64,000 bases of DNA from Agrobacterium leguminum (GCF_015704895.1 NZ_JADQWB010000002.1:372001-436000), one strand, 5' to 3'. Positions 28,152 to 37,219 are shown, counted from the stretch's first letter. Made by a program: numbers and translations. The notes: generated by a model not told the origin, from the letters alone.

Positions 28152-29225
28152 ATGCGCCCTATCACCACCATCACGACCATCCTGTTTTCCGCTCTCGTCA
28201 CCCAGCCTGTTCTTGCAGGCGAGGCTGTCGGCGTCAGCGAAACCACCATCCATTCGCCAGCACGCGGCAAGGACCTTGCCGTCACCGTCTGGTATCCATC
28301 CGACGGAAAGGGCACGCAGACGCTTTCCGTCGATGACCGGATTTTTCAGGGCACGCCCATGGTCAAAGATGGCGCCGTGAAACCGGGTCGGCTGCCGCTT
28401 GTGCTTCTGTCTCACGGCTCGGGTTCACGAGTGTCCGGCATGGCATGGATCGCCGCGAAACTTGCGAGCGAAGGTTTCATTGTGGCGGGAGCCAACCACC
28501 CCGGCACGACCAGCGGCGATTCCACACCCGCCGACACGCCGAAAATCTGGGAGCGAACGGACGATCTCTCCACGATTGTCACTGTTCTAACGGCAAAGGG
28601 CAAATGGTCGAGTGCGATCGACGCGCAAAGGATCGGTGTGCTCGGCTTTTCGCTGGGCGGCAGCGCGGCAATGGAGATTTCGGGCGCGCGCGCCGATCTC
28701 GATGCCTATGCGCGCTATTGCGAAGACCATGCCACGATGATGGATTGCCAATGGTTCGCCGGTGGCCGGGGTTACCTCAATGGCGAGGCAGTCAACGTGC
28801 CGAAGCTCGATCTCAGAACCATCGACAAGGCTCAATTCGAGCAGCAGAACCGCGATCCCCGCATCCGTTCCGCAGTGCTGGTCGATCCCGGTCTGGCCCT
28901 CGCCTTCCAGCCTGACAGCCTGAAGCAGATCGATATTCCGCTGACCTTCATCAATCTCGGCAGCAAGGGCAAAATTCCGCCGGCCGTGCTTGCGGATAAA
29001 CTCGCGGACGAAGTGCCCGGCGCGACCTATCAGCAGGTGGACGAGGCCAATCATTTCAGCTTCCTGCCGTTGTGCAAACCGGATGCCGACGCGTTTCTCA
29101 AATCCGTCGGCGAGCGCGACCCGATCTGCGAACCGGCCGGACCACGGAACCGTGCCGATATTCACGCACAATTGGAGACGATGATCGCTACCGCCTTCAA
29201 CCGCACGCTGAAGCCGGGTCAATAG
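28152..29225 (+). CDS. Secreted alpha/beta hydrolase (dienelactone hydrolase / PAF-acetylhydrolase-like)
   Basis: ATG 28152 gives a Sec signal peptide, MRPITTITTILFSALVTQ, cleaved near VLA-GE (about 22-23); the longer frame from 28104 adds a polar stretch that spoils it. The 357-residue protein has HGSGSRVSGMAW as oxyanion region, the Ser nucleophile in GFSLGGSAA, an Asp near the DPGLA loop, and His in EANHFSF. Periplasmic esterases of this kind hydrolyse acyl esters of lipids or of polymers. Divergent from the membrane AraC gene, which may control it. The substrate is unknown. Confidence 0.85.
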   Translation: MRPITTITTILFSALVTQPVLAGEAVGVSETTIHSPARGKDLAVTVWYPSDGKGTQTLSVDDRIFQGTPMVKDGAVKPGRLPLVLLSHGSGSRVSGMAWIAAKLASEGFIVAGANHPGTTSGDSTPADTPKIWERTDDLSTIVTVLTAKGKWSSAIDAQRIGVLGFSLGGSAAMEISGARADLDAYARYCEDHATMMDCQWFAGGRGYLNGEAVNVPKLDLRTIDKAQFEQQNRDPRIRSAVLVDPGLALAFQPDSLKQIDIPLTFINLGSKGKIPPAVLADKLADEVPGATYQQVDEANHFSFLPLCKPDADAFLKSVGERDPICEPAGPRNRADIHAQLETMIATAFNRTLKPGQ

Positions 29226-29243
29226 GGCGGCAGATTGAGAGGC

Positions 29244-29762
29244 CTAGCCGATCCGCTTGTAAAACAGGGTCGTGCCGCAAAAGCGTCCATCCGGAAACAG
29301 GGCGTAATCGGGGATGACGCCGACCCGCTCCCAACCGAGGCGAGGATAAATCGCCTCGGCATCGCTGCCCGTGGCCGTATCCAGCACCAAAAGGGTACGA
29401 CCACGTTTCGCCGCCTCCTCTTCCACCTTTTGCATGAGCTTGCGGGCAAGCCCCAGGCCTCGCGCGGACGGATGCACGAGAAGCTTCATCAGATCGCCGC
29501 GATGCGGCTGGTTGGGTTTGGAGACAAGGCCGACCTGAACGGTACCCACCACCCTGCCATCCACCTCCGCCACCACGTGAATGGTGCTGCCCTCGCCTGT
29601 CGCTTCTGCAACGGCCTGCCAGAAAGGCTGCGCATCCTGCGGCGAAAAGGGCAACATGAAGCCAACGGATGCGCCGCCGTTCACGCAGGCAGCCAGAACC
29701 TCACAGAGTTCGGGCAAGACATCGATGGTCTCTTGTCCGTTCAACACTCGGATGGTGGTCAT
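29244..29762 (-). CDS. GNAT-family N-acetyltransferase
   Basis: ATG 29762 has AGGAG 7 bases upstream; the open frame from 29879 extends into the upstream gene. The 172-residue protein has motif A of acetyl-CoA binding, LLVHPSARGLGLARKLM, at about residues 95-111, and an ATGSDAEAIYPRLGW end typical of the family. It starts 20 bases after the XRE-cupin gene stop and is probably in one operon with it. The cupin regulator may sense the compound that this enzyme acetylates. The acceptor is unknown. Confidence 0.9.
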   Translation of the reverse strand: MTTIRVLNGQETIDVLPELCEVLAACVNGGASVGFMLPFSPQDAQPFWQAVAEATGEGSTIHVVAEVDGRVVGTVQVGLVSKPNQPHRGDLMKLLVHPSARGLGLARKLMQKVEEEAAKRGRTLLVLDTATGSDAEAIYPRLGWERVGVIPDYALFPDGRFCGTTLFYKRIG

Positions 29763-29782
29763 ACTAACTCCTGTCGGGGAAA

Positions 29783-30361
29783 TCAGCGCTGTCTTTGGTC
29801 CAGCACGACGGCATAACGGGCGGGTTTTTCGGTAGGATTGTGGAAAACATGCCCCTCGCCAACCGGCATGAAAAGGCAATCGCCGGGTTCCAGCCGGTGA
29901 ACCTCTCCGCCGCTCGTCATTTCCAGCACACCTTCGAAAAGCCAGACATATTGCGTCATCCCCCGGCTCGCCGCATGCGGAGGGAAACCGACGCGCGCGC
30001 CGGCCGGAAATTCGACTTCAACGATGTCGACATCGGATCCCACACGTGGCGGGGAGATGGCGCGGCGGACATAACCGGTTTCCGGATCTTTCCAGAGCTG
30101 CTGATCGCGCTTTTTCGTGAGCGGGGAAACAGCCTCTTCGTTTTCGGCGAAGAAACCGGAGAGCGACAAGCCAAGGGCTGCGCAGATACGGGCCAGCAGC
30201 GAGGCCGTGGGGCTCGCCTCGCCACGCTCGATGCGGGAAATCATGGCGCGGCTGACGCCGGATTCGGACGCGAGACGGTCCAGCGTCAGGCCGTTTTCAG
30301 CCCGTAATGTTTTGATCCGCTCGCCGATAGAGCGTTCAAGAATATGATCTTCGTTTTCCAT
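29783..30361 (-). CDS. XRE-family regulator with C-terminal cupin domain
   Basis: The 192-residue product has a helix-turn-helix XRE domain (about 13-68, RIKTLRAENGLTLDRLASES with VSRAMISRIERGE) and a C-terminal cupin beta barrel (about 115-190; HVFHNPTEKPARYAVV with the second-cupin His). This family, like PuuR, senses a small metabolite in the cupin and represses neighbours. It is the first gene of a two-gene operon with the GNAT enzyme. The upstream DNA is AT-rich and holds several short inverted repeats, among them TCCA-N6-TGGA at 30399-30412, which is a weak operator candidate. Confidence 0.92.
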   Translation of the reverse strand: MENEDHILERSIGERIKTLRAENGLTLDRLASESGVSRAMISRIERGEASPTASLLARICAALGLSLSGFFAENEEAVSPLTKKRDQQLWKDPETGYVRRAISPPRVGSDVDIVEVEFPAGARVGFPPHAASRGMTQYVWLFEGVLEMTSGGEVHRLEPGDCLFMPVGEGHVFHNPTEKPARYAVVLDQRQR

Positions 30362-30459
30362 TATATAAGAATTACACTCTCATATGATGGAGTCAATATC
30401 CACGATAATGGAAACTATCATCTTCTTTGCCGCTGGTCGCTTTGCGGCAAAAGAGCGCC

Positions 30460-30861
30460 TCAGGCGCCGACCTGGGCAATCCAGTCATTCAGATTATAGT
30501 AGTTCGTTACCCGGCTAACTTTTCCGTCCTTCAGGTCGAAAAAGGCACCGGCCGGCAGCACATATTTCTGGCCACTCGCCTCGGGCAATCCCTCGTCGGT
30601 CTTGAGATATTCGCCATTGACGATGAATTCGGCGGAAGCACGCTTGCCGTCTTCGCTCGCCATGATGACCATGTCGGTGAGATTTTCCTTATAGCAGCGG
30701 TTCATGTGGTCCATGAAGGAGGCGAAGGCGGCCTTGCCGGTCTGGCGCTCGCCCTGATTGATGTCGTGCACCACCTCATCGTGAAGAAGCGCCAGAAAGG
30801 CATCCATGTCCTGACGGTTGAAGGCTACGTAATAGGCGCGGATGGTCTCGGCAGCGGTCAT
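30460..30861 (-). CDS. SnoaL-like / ketosteroid-isomerase-related protein (NTF2 fold)
   Basis: The 133-residue product has the NTF2-like pattern: a first helix AAETIRAYYVAFNRQDMDAFLALLHDEV, the DINQGE strand, and the GAFFDLKDGKVSRVTNYYN core at the C terminus, which is typical of SnoaL-like enzymes and binding proteins. The pocket of this fold is used for many reactions and for ligand binding, so no reaction is assigned. It is a single gene, divergent from the acetyltransferase at 30935 with a 73-base gap. Confidence 0.85.
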   Translation of the reverse strand: MTAAETIRAYYVAFNRQDMDAFLALLHDEVVHDINQGERQTGKAAFASFMDHMNRCYKENLTDMVIMASEDGKRASAEFIVNGEYLKTDEGLPEASGQKYVLPAGAFFDLKDGKVSRVTNYYNLNDWIAQVGA

Positions 30862-30934
30862 CGTCTTCTCCGTTCAATGCTTGCGCGGGTTTTCCATGAC
30901 GGTATAACCAGTGCAACCGAAAGTGAAAATGCCC

Positions 30935-31543
30935 ATGACCGTCGAAATCAAGTCTCTTTCCGGCATTGACGCCACACCCTATTTCGATGACCTCGCGCGC
31001 CTGCGGATCGAAGTATTTCGCGCCTTTCCCTATCTCTATGACGGCTCGCTGGACTATGAGCGCAAATATCTCGCGACCTATGCCGATACGGACGGCGCCG
31101 TCTTCGTGCTGGCGCTCGATGACGGCAAAGTGGTCGGCATGTCGACCGGCATGCCGATGGCGGCAGAGACCGAAGAGGTGAAAGCGCCCTTCGTCAAAGC
31201 GGGTTACGATCCGAACCGCATATTTTACTTCGGTGAAAGCGTGTTACTGCCCGGCTATCGCGGCCACGGAATCGGAGTGCGCTTCTTCGAGGAGCGGGAG
31301 GCGCATGCAAAGCGGCTCGGTTTCGACAGGTGCACTTTCTGTGCTGTGGAGCGACCCGCAGACCATCCACGACGGCCGGCGGACTACGTGCCGCTGAACG
31401 CCTTCTGGGAAAAGCGCGGTTATAGCCATCACCCGGAACTGCGCACCAGTTTCACATGGCAGGACCTCGACGAAAGCGTTGAAAGCCCGAAACCGCTGTC
31501 CTTCTGGATGAAGACCATTTTTGCCGGAGACGGAGACAAATGA
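30935..31543 (+). CDS. GNAT-family N-acetyltransferase
   Basis: ATG 30935 begins MTVEIKSLSG, after a weak AAAGTGAAA site; ATG 30929 or GTG 30911 are alternatives. The 202-residue protein has a GNAT core with ESVLLPGYRGHGIGVRFFEEREAHA as motif A near residues 102-126 and a NAFWEKRGYSHHP segment near 165, as seen in N-acetyltransferases that act on small amines. Its stop overlaps the start of the next gene by 4 bases (ATGA), so the nitrilase-family amidase and this enzyme form an operon. Confidence 0.88.
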   Translation: MTVEIKSLSGIDATPYFDDLARLRIEVFRAFPYLYDGSLDYERKYLATYADTDGAVFVLALDDGKVVGMSTGMPMAAETEEVKAPFVKAGYDPNRIFYFGESVLLPGYRGHGIGVRFFEEREAHAKRLGFDRCTFCAVERPADHPRRPADYVPLNAFWEKRGYSHHPELRTSFTWQDLDESVESPKPLSFWMKTIFAGDGDK

Positions 31544-32409
31544 CGCGCCTCGCCGCCAGCCAATATGCCATCGAGCTGATCGAGACATGGGAGGCTTATG
31601 CCGCACATCTCTCCGCCATCGTTCGCGAGGCGAAGGAAAAAGGCGCGGAATTGTTGCTGCTTCCTGAATATTCGGCCATGGCGCTGACCGGGCAATTGCC
31701 GCCCGCCGCGCGCTCCGATCTGCATCGTTCCATCGAAGAGATACAGCCGCTGATACCCTCCTGGGTGGAGCTTTGCGAGGAGCTGGCGCGGCAACATCAA
31801 ATCCTCTTCCAGCCGGGCAGCGCGCCGGTGAAGGATCCCGACGGCAAGTTTCGCAACCGCGCATGGCTGTTCGGCCCGGATGGGCTGATCGGTTATCAGG
31901 ACAAGCAGATCATGACCCGTTTCGAGCGGGAGCAATGGAACATTCATGCCGGCATCGAGGGCCTGAAAGCCTTCGAGACACCGATCGGCAGGCTGGGCAT
32001 TCTCATCTGCTACGACAACGAGTTCCCGATGCTGGGCCGCAGGCTGGCGGAGCTGGGCGTCGAACTCGTTCTCGCCCCCAGCTGCACCGACACGCTGGCG
32101 GGTGCTTACCGGGTACGCATCGGCGCCCAGGCCAGGGCATTGGAAAACCAATATGCCATCCTCTCCTCCCCCACCGCTGGCGAGGCCCCTTGGTCTCCTG
32201 CGGTTGATGAAAATCGCGGCCGCGCCGCCCTTTACGTGCCGTCCGACTACGGCATGCCCGCATCCGGTATCGTCGCGGAAAGCGAAAGCGATGCGGTGAC
32301 ACAGAGCACGCTTCTGATCGCCGATATCGATCTTGCCGCCGTCGCAAGGCTCCGCACCGAGGGACAGGTGGCCACCCGCCGCGACTGGCCGGAGCAATTT
32401 GCGATCTGA
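31540..32409 (+). CDS. Carbon-nitrogen hydrolase (nitrilase superfamily amidase)
   Basis: The 289-residue product has the Glu-Lys-Cys catalytic set of the superfamily: Glu43 (LLPEYSAM), Lys122 (GYQDKQIMTRFE) and Cys157 (ILICYDNEFPM). The family hydrolyses amides or nitriles of small molecules; here the substrate is unknown. Its ATG overlaps the acetyltransferase stop (ATGA). Acetyltransferase and amidase in one operon suggest that they act on the same amine or amide pathway, which is inference. A hairpin with a T run overlaps its stop codon. Confidence 0.92.
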   Translation: MTRLAASQYAIELIETWEAYAAHLSAIVREAKEKGAELLLLPEYSAMALTGQLPPAARSDLHRSIEEIQPLIPSWVELCEELARQHQILFQPGSAPVKDPDGKFRNRAWLFGPDGLIGYQDKQIMTRFEREQWNIHAGIEGLKAFETPIGRLGILICYDNEFPMLGRRLAELGVELVLAPSCTDTLAGAYRVRIGAQARALENQYAILSSPTAGEAPWSPAVDENRGRAALYVPSDYGMPASGIVAESESDAVTQSTLLIADIDLAAVARLRTEGQVATRRDWPEQFAI

Positions 32410-32432
32410 AAAGCCCATTTTAAAGGGCTTTT
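32409..32432 (+). terminator. Weak terminator after the nitrilase-family gene
   Basis: AAAAGCCC / GGGCTTTT form an 8-bp stem with an eight-base loop that begins at the stop codon's last base, followed by AACC. It has no long T run beyond the stem, so it may be only partly effective before lepA. Confidence 0.5.
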
Positions 32433-32482
32433 AACCAAATTCCCGCTTTGCGGTGTGACAAGCCCCTGCTATAGCGCGGGAC

Positions 32483-34309
32483 ATGAGCACAAATTCGACC
32501 CGCACGCCCCTGGACCATATCCGCAACTTCTCGATCGTTGCCCACATCGATCACGGCAAATCGACGCTGGCCGACCGGTTGATCCAGTCGACGGGCGGCC
32601 TTGCCGAACGCGACATGTCGGAACAGGTTCTCGATTCGATGGATATCGAGCGCGAGCGCGGCATCACCATCAAGGCCCAGACCGTGCGCCTGCACTACAA
32701 GGCAAATAACGGCGAAACCTATGTGCTGAACCTCATCGACACACCCGGCCACGTCGACTTCGCCTACGAAGTGTCCCGCTCGCTTTCGGCCTGCGAAGGT
32801 TCGCTGCTGGTGGTCGATGCATCGCAGGGCGTGGAAGCCCAGACGCTTGCCAACGTCTATCAGGCCATCGACAACAATCACGAGCTGGTCACCGTACTCA
32901 ACAAGATCGACCTGCCGGCGGCCGAACCCGACCGCATCAAGGAGCAGATCGAAGAGGTGATCGGCATCGACGCCTCCGACGCCGTGATGATTTCCGCCAA
33001 GACCGGTCTTGGCATTCCCGACGTTCTGGAAGCCATCGTCCACCGTCTGCCGCCACCGAAGAGCGAAGTCGGCGAAAACGGACCGCTGAAGGCGCTGCTG
33101 GTCGATAGCTGGTACGACACCTATCTCGGCGTCATGGTTCTGGTGCGCGTCATCGATGGCGTGCTGAGCAAGGGCCAGCAGATCCGCATGATGGGTTCGG
33201 GCGCGAAATACGGTATCGAGCGCGTCGGTGTGCTGACCCCGAAGATGGTCAATGTCGACAGCCTCGGCCCCGGCGAGATCGGTTTCATCACCGCCTCGAT
33301 CAAGGAAGTTGCCGATACGCGTGTTGGCGATACCATCACCGACGACAAGCGCCCGACGGCACAGGCCCTGCCCGGCTTCAAGCCCGCGCAGCCCGTGGTG
33401 TTCTGCGGCCTCTTCCCGGTCGATGCGGCCGATTTCGAAGATTTGCGCGCGGCAGTGGGCAAGCTTCGCCTCAACGACGCTTCCTTCTCCTTCGAAATGG
33501 AATCCTCCGCCGCTCTCGGTTTCGGTTTCCGCTGCGGCTTCCTCGGCCTGCTGCATCTCGAAATCATTCAGGAACGCCTCGAGCGCGAGTTCAATCTCGA
33601 TCTCGTCGCGACAGCGCCTTCGGTCGTCTATGAAATGACGCTGACCGATGGCACGGAGAAGGAACTGCACAACCCGGCCGACATGCCCGACGTTGTGAAG
33701 ATCAAGGAAATCCGCGAGCCGTGGATCAAGGCGACGATCATGACGCCGGACGAATATCTCGGCGGCATCCTGAAACTCTGTCAGGACCGGCGCGGCCTGC
33801 AGACGGAGCTGACCTATGTCGGCAACCGCGCGATGATCACCTATGAACTGCCGCTCAACGAAGTGGTGTTCGATTTCTACGACCGGCTGAAATCCATCTC
33901 CAAGGGTTATGCCTCCTTCGATTACAACATCATCGACTATCGCGAAGGCGACCTCGTCAAGATGTCGATCCTCGTCAATGGCGATCCGGTGGATGCGCTC
34001 TCCATGCTGGTGCACCGCTCGGCGGCCGACCGGCGCGGGCGCGGCATGTGCGAAAAGCTGAAGGAACTCATTCCGCCGCACATGTTCCAGATCCCGATCC
34101 AGGCCGCCATCGGCGGCAAGGTCATCGCCCGCGAAACCGTGCGCGCGCTGCGCAAGGACGTGACGGCGAAGTGCTACGGCGGCGACGCGACGCGCAAACG
34201 CAAGCTGCTGGACAAGCAGAAGGAAGGCAAGAAGCGCATGCGCCAGTTCGGCAAGGTGGAAATTCCGCAGGAAGCCTTCATCGCTGCGCTAAAGATGAAC
34301 GACGAATAA
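32483..34309 (+). CDS. lepA: Elongation factor 4 (LepA)
   Basis: LepA is a ribosome-associated GTPase that acts on stalled or pretranslocation ribosomes and helps 30S assembly. The 608-residue product has the G domain with G1 [11 protein letters not shown]2 [10 protein letters not shown]3 DTPGHVDF, and G4 NKIDLP, then the beta-barrel domain, domains III and V, and the C-terminal domain with its basic tail, all in normal order and length. The start [20 protein letters not shown] is typical. A terminator follows the stop. Confidence 0.98.
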   Translation: MSTNSTRTPLDHIRNFSIVAHIDHGKSTLADRLIQSTGGLAERDMSEQVLDSMDIERERGITIKAQTVRLHYKANNGETYVLNLIDTPGHVDFAYEVSRSLSACEGSLLVVDASQGVEAQTLANVYQAIDNNHELVTVLNKIDLPAAEPDRIKEQIEEVIGIDASDAVMISAKTGLGIPDVLEAIVHRLPPPKSEVGENGPLKALLVDSWYDTYLGVMVLVRVIDGVLSKGQQIRMMGSGAKYGIERVGVLTPKMVNVDSLGPGEIGFITASIKEVADTRVGDTITDDKRPTAQALPGFKPAQPVVFCGLFPVDAADFEDLRAAVGKLRLNDASFSFEMESSAALGFGFRCGFLGLLHLEIIQERLEREFNLDLVATAPSVVYEMTLTDGTEKELHNPADMPDVVKIKEIREPWIKATIMTPDEYLGGILKLCQDRRGLQTELTYVGNRAMITYELPLNEVVFDFYDRLKSISKGYASFDYNIIDYREGDLVKMSILVNGDPVDALSMLVHRSAADRRGRGMCEKLKELIPPHMFQIPIQAAIGGKVIARETVRALRKDVTAKCYGGDATRKRKLLDKQKEGKKRMRQFGKVEIPQEAFIAALKMNDE

Positions 34310-34338
34310 GCGGCAAAATCATATTGCCATCGCTATGG

Positions 34339-34363
34339 AAGGGAGGCCCAGAGCCTCCCTTTT
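34339..34363 (+). terminator. Terminator of lepA
   Basis: A 9-bp stem AAGGGAGGC / GCCTCCCTT with a five-base loop and a short T run lies 29 bases after the lepA stop and 15 bases before the end of the convergent DUF2000 gene. Confidence 0.85.
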
Positions 34364-34378
34364 GCGTTTAAGGTTCTA

Positions 34379-34786
34379 TCACGCGTGCAGCTTTGCGCCC
34401 TTGGTGATCTTGTCGACGATCTTCCTGTCGGCCCTCAGCGCCATGCCGACCACCTTGGCGTTGTCAGGAGAAAACTCCGAAAATACCTGGCGATTGGCGA
34501 CATCGTGCCCCGTTGCGAACATTTCCTCGATATAAAGCGATGTCGTGACGTCGCGCTCGAGGGATCGCTGGTGGATTTTGCGCAGCGCCTCCTGATCCGT
34601 GGCCATGACGACAATCGGCTGGATGGACAGGGGATTATAGACGTTGCCCGCCCCGTCGCGATATGGTTCTCCAATGATCTCCTTGGTCTGGGCGACGATC
34701 CCGGACATGAGAAATGCGGTAACGTTCAGTTTTTGCCACACGGCAAGGTCATCGCGAAGGATGACGGCGATCTTGGTATCAAACAT
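34379..34786 (-). CDS. DUF2000-family protein
   Basis: The 135-residue product has the DUF2000 pattern: MFDTKIAVILRDDLAVWQKLNVTAFL start, the NPLSIQPIVVMATD segment, and TSLYIEEMFATGHDVANRQ towards the end. The fold is related to pterin- or peptide-release-type hydrolases of the PTH2 group, but no reaction is known for this family. Its start codon overlaps the start of the divergent AraC-type gene, so the two must share a control region that lies inside coding DNA. This neighbour pattern suggests that the AraC protein regulates it. Confidence 0.78.
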   Translation of the reverse strand: MFDTKIAVILRDDLAVWQKLNVTAFLMSGIVAQTKEIIGEPYRDGAGNVYNPLSIQPIVVMATDQEALRKIHQRSLERDVTTSLYIEEMFATGHDVANRQVFSEFSPDNAKVVGMALRADRKIVDKITKGAKLHA

Positions 34787-35657
34787 GCGAACTCAATCTG
34801 GCTGTGGTTACGAAAGAGAAGCGATCCTAGCGCCTCGGGGCGTCGGCGATCTTGAACGTTCGTGCAAATTCGAAGGGATCGTGCAGGCGCCCTCCAGCGA
34901 AGGCATAGAGCGCATCGAAGCGCGCTTTCATGGCAACGCCTATGCGCCGCACCGTCATGATACCTATGCGCTGGGTGTCACGCTTTCCGGCGTTCAGACC
35001 TTTTCCTATCGGGGAAAATCGCATTTCAGCACGCCCGGAAAGGTAATCGTGCTGCATCCGGACGAAGTTCACGATGGCGGCGCAGGCACCGATGAAGGCC
35101 TGCGCTACCGTATGCTTTATCTTCCGCCCGAAAAAACGACTGAGGCGGGATATAATGCGCTGCCCTTCGCCCAGAATCCCGTCATCGAGGATGAGGAATT
35201 CCGGCAATGCCTCATTGAGGCTCTTGGCAATCTGGAAGGCGAGCCGGACAATCTGCTTCTCACCGACTGGCAGTCGAGACTGGCGGATTTGCTCTGGAAA
35301 CATTCAAAAGGAAGCGCCAGAACGATCAAACGGATCGACCGGGTCGCCGTTTTACGGTGCCGGGACTATCTGCTGGAGAATAGCGCCGACACGGTCGGCT
35401 CTGAAGAGCTGGAACGGATAAGCGGGCTCGACCGCTTCACGCTCTTTCGGCACTTTCGCTTCCTGTTCGGCACCAGCCCGCACCGTTATCTCATCATGCG
35501 CCGACTGCAAAAATGCAAGGACATGATGCGTGCGGGTGCGGGCCTTGCGGAAACGGCATTTGCCTGCGGTTTTGCGGATCAGGCGCATTTTACCCGGCAT
35601 TTCAAAAATGCCTTCGGCATGCCGCCTGGACGCTGGCTCAACCTTGTTTCGCATTGA
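34785..35657 (+). CDS. AraC-family regulator with N-terminal cupin domain
   Basis: The product has an AraC-type cupin sensor (YAPHRHDTYALGVTLSGVQ with metal- or ligand-binding His residues at about 48-57) and a C-terminal double HTH (about 180-285; SGLDRFTLFRHFRFLFGTS and GFADQAHFTRHFKNAFG). The start is uncertain: ATG 34785 gives 290 residues but overlaps the divergent DUF2000 start, while an internal GTG at 34878 follows GAAGG. The open frame before 34785 is non-coding. It stops directly against the convergent reductase gene. Confidence 0.85.
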   Translation: MRTQSGCGYEREAILAPRGVGDLERSCKFEGIVQAPSSEGIERIEARFHGNAYAPHRHDTYALGVTLSGVQTFSYRGKSHFSTPGKVIVLHPDEVHDGGAGTDEGLRYRMLYLPPEKTTEAGYNALPFAQNPVIEDEEFRQCLIEALGNLEGEPDNLLLTDWQSRLADLLWKHSKGSARTIKRIDRVAVLRCRDYLLENSADTVGSEELERISGLDRFTLFRHFRFLFGTSPHRYLIMRRLQKCKDMMRAGAGLAETAFACGFADQAHFTRHFKNAFGMPPGRWLNLVSH

Positions 35658-36545
35658 TCATTCCGGAAACAGGATCGACCGGTGAGCCGCAGCGCCCGCC
35701 ATGGCGCCGTCTCCCACCGAAAGGGCGACCGAGCCGGCAGGCCTTGCCACATCGCCGCAGGCGAAGATGCCGCGGGCGGTGGTCTGTTTCATGGGATCTG
35801 TCACGATGGTCGATCCCATCGGCCCCTCCTCCACGGCGCAGCCAAGTTTTTCCAGCCAGTTCGAGGAGATATGCAATTTCGGCTGGGTGAAAAGGCCAGC
35901 CAATGCGATGCTGCGTCCATCCGTCAGAACGACATCCGCATGCCCCGTAATTTCCCGGATGCGGGTTGTTTCCATCCGCACGCCCCGGTTCGACAACAAT
36001 GCTTGCTGATCCCCATCCGGCTCGAATACGCCATTGGTGAAAAAGGTCGTCTCGCCCCAGTCGGGCAGCATCAATGCGTGGTGAATGGCCAGAGGTGAAG
36101 CAGCGATGACACCGATCTTTTCCTGATTGAGCTCGTAACCATGGCAATAGGGGCAATGGAAGACCGAAGAGCCCCAACGCTCTTTCAGCCCGGCAATAGC
36201 AGGCAATTCATCGGTGACCCCCATGGCGAGGATCAGCCGGTCCGCTGTCTCACGGCGGCTGCCATCGATCTCGACTACAAAATCGCCGAAGGAGCCTTCG
36301 GCATCTGTCACCCTCCCCTCAGCCCAACCTATGGTCGGGTAACGTTCGATCTGGCGGCGCGCCTCGGCGATAATCTCACCCGGCTCCTTGCCATCCTGGC
36401 CGAGAAAACCGTGGGAATGGCTGGCGAAACGGTTTCTCCGTTCACCGGCGTCCACCACCAGAATGTTTTTTCTGGCGCGTCCAAGCTGCAGGGCGGCCGA
36501 GAGGCCGGCATAGCTGCCGCCGATAATGATGACGTCGAATTTCAT
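35658..36545 (-). CDS. Thioredoxin-reductase-like NAD(P)/FAD oxidoreductase
   Basis: The 295-residue flavoprotein has the FAD-binding GGSYAGLSAALQLGRA motif near residue 9, the redox pair Cys131-Cys134 (CPYCHGYE), and the C-terminal FAD contact GDVARPAGSVAL. The second dinucleotide motif is degenerate (GVIAASPLAIHHALML), which is seen in the ferredoxin/flavodoxin thioredoxin-reductase-like group, so NADPH use is not certain. It is divergent from an Rrf2 regulator across repeated operator-like sites, indicating redox control of its own synthesis. No thioredoxin gene is adjacent. Confidence 0.87.
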   Translation of the reverse strand: MKFDVIIIGGSYAGLSAALQLGRARKNILVVDAGERRNRFASHSHGFLGQDGKEPGEIIAEARRQIERYPTIGWAEGRVTDAEGSFGDFVVEIDGSRRETADRLILAMGVTDELPAIAGLKERWGSSVFHCPYCHGYELNQEKIGVIAASPLAIHHALMLPDWGETTFFTNGVFEPDGDQQALLSNRGVRMETTRIREITGHADVVLTDGRSIALAGLFTQPKLHISSNWLEKLGCAVEEGPMGSTIVTDPMKQTTARGIFACGDVARPAGSVALSVGDGAMAGAAAHRSILFPE

Positions 36546-36597
36546 GATGTACCCATCGTTTCAGGAAAGAGGCGGAAGTGCCCGTTCATTTCACGAT

Positions 36598-36654
36598 ACT
36601 TATATTGTTACGTGATTTTCGGAGTCAATAGTCACGCAACTTATATTGTTACGT
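36598..36654. promoter_or_regulatory. Two 16-bp direct repeats in the reductase / Rrf2 divergent promoter
   Basis: ACTTATATTGTTACGT occurs exactly at 36598-36613 and 36639-36654, 41 bases apart, or about four helical turns. Each copy lies in a wider inverted pattern ACG-N2-AC-TTATATT-GT-N2-CGT. This is the kind of site bound by Rrf2 dimers and lies between the two start codons. Confidence 0.75.
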
Positions 36655-36699
36655 CACCTCGAAAGTGATAGCTTCGGTGTAAACAGACGGACTTGGACA

Positions 36700-37158
36700 A
36701 TGAGACACGACACGCGCCTTTCACGGGTGCTGCATATTCTGATCCATATGGAAAATCATAAGGGTGCGGCGACATCCGAGAGCATCGCGGCGATGCTTCA
36801 GACCAACCCGGTGGTGGTGCGCAGGACAATGGCCGGCTTGCGCGAGCATGGTTATGTCTCGTCGGAAAAAGGCCATGGCGGCGGATGGGTGCTAGCGCGG
36901 CCGCTCAGCGAAATCACGCTGCTCGATATTTATCGGGCGCTTGGCGCACCGGAACTGTTCTCAATCGGGCTGGCGGGCGACAACCCGAACTGCGTCATCG
37001 AACAGGCCGTCAATGCAGCACTTTTCGAGGCCATGAAAGAGGCGGAAAACATTCTGCTGTCCCGTTTCGGAAGCATTGCTCTTTCGCAGCTGGCACAGGA
37101 ATCCATCAGCCGTTGGTCCAGGGTTTCCAACCACCCCTCCGCGATGGAGCAGCTTTAA
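36700..37158 (+). CDS. Rrf2-family transcriptional regulator with a single Cys
   Basis: The 152-residue protein has the Rrf2 winged helix (about 5-75; ESIAAMLQTNPVVVRRTMAGLREHGYVSS and the GHGGGWVLARP wing). It has one cysteine, Cys98, within DNPNCVIEQAV, rather than the three that bind an Fe-S cluster in IscR and NsrR, so it may sense thiol oxidation directly. A longer frame from 36646 begins inside the second repeat and is unlikely. It is divergent from the thioredoxin-reductase-like gene and most likely represses it until an oxidant is present. Confidence 0.88.
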   Translation: MRHDTRLSRVLHILIHMENHKGAATSESIAAMLQTNPVVVRRTMAGLREHGYVSSEKGHGGGWVLARPLSEITLLDIYRALGAPELFSIGLAGDNPNCVIEQAVNAALFEAMKEAENILLSRFGSIALSQLAQESISRWSRVSNHPSAMEQL

Positions 37159-37189
37159 GGGGCGGGCAACCGTCCTCCTCTCGCAAAGA

Positions 37190-37219
37190 AAAACCGCCTG
37201 CCCGGAGGCAGGCGGTTTT
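37190..37219. terminator. Bidirectional terminator after the Rrf2 gene
   Basis: A 13-bp stem AAAACCGCCTGCC / GGCAGGCGGTTTT with a CGGA loop has T runs on both strands. It serves the Rrf2 gene and the convergent small membrane-protein gene that ends 18 bases further on. Confidence 0.9.

Noticed and set aside
32420..34081. Minus-strand open frame of 553 codons over lepA
   Set aside because: It is wholly antisense to lepA, with a His- and Asp-rich composition typical of reversed GC-rich coding DNA.
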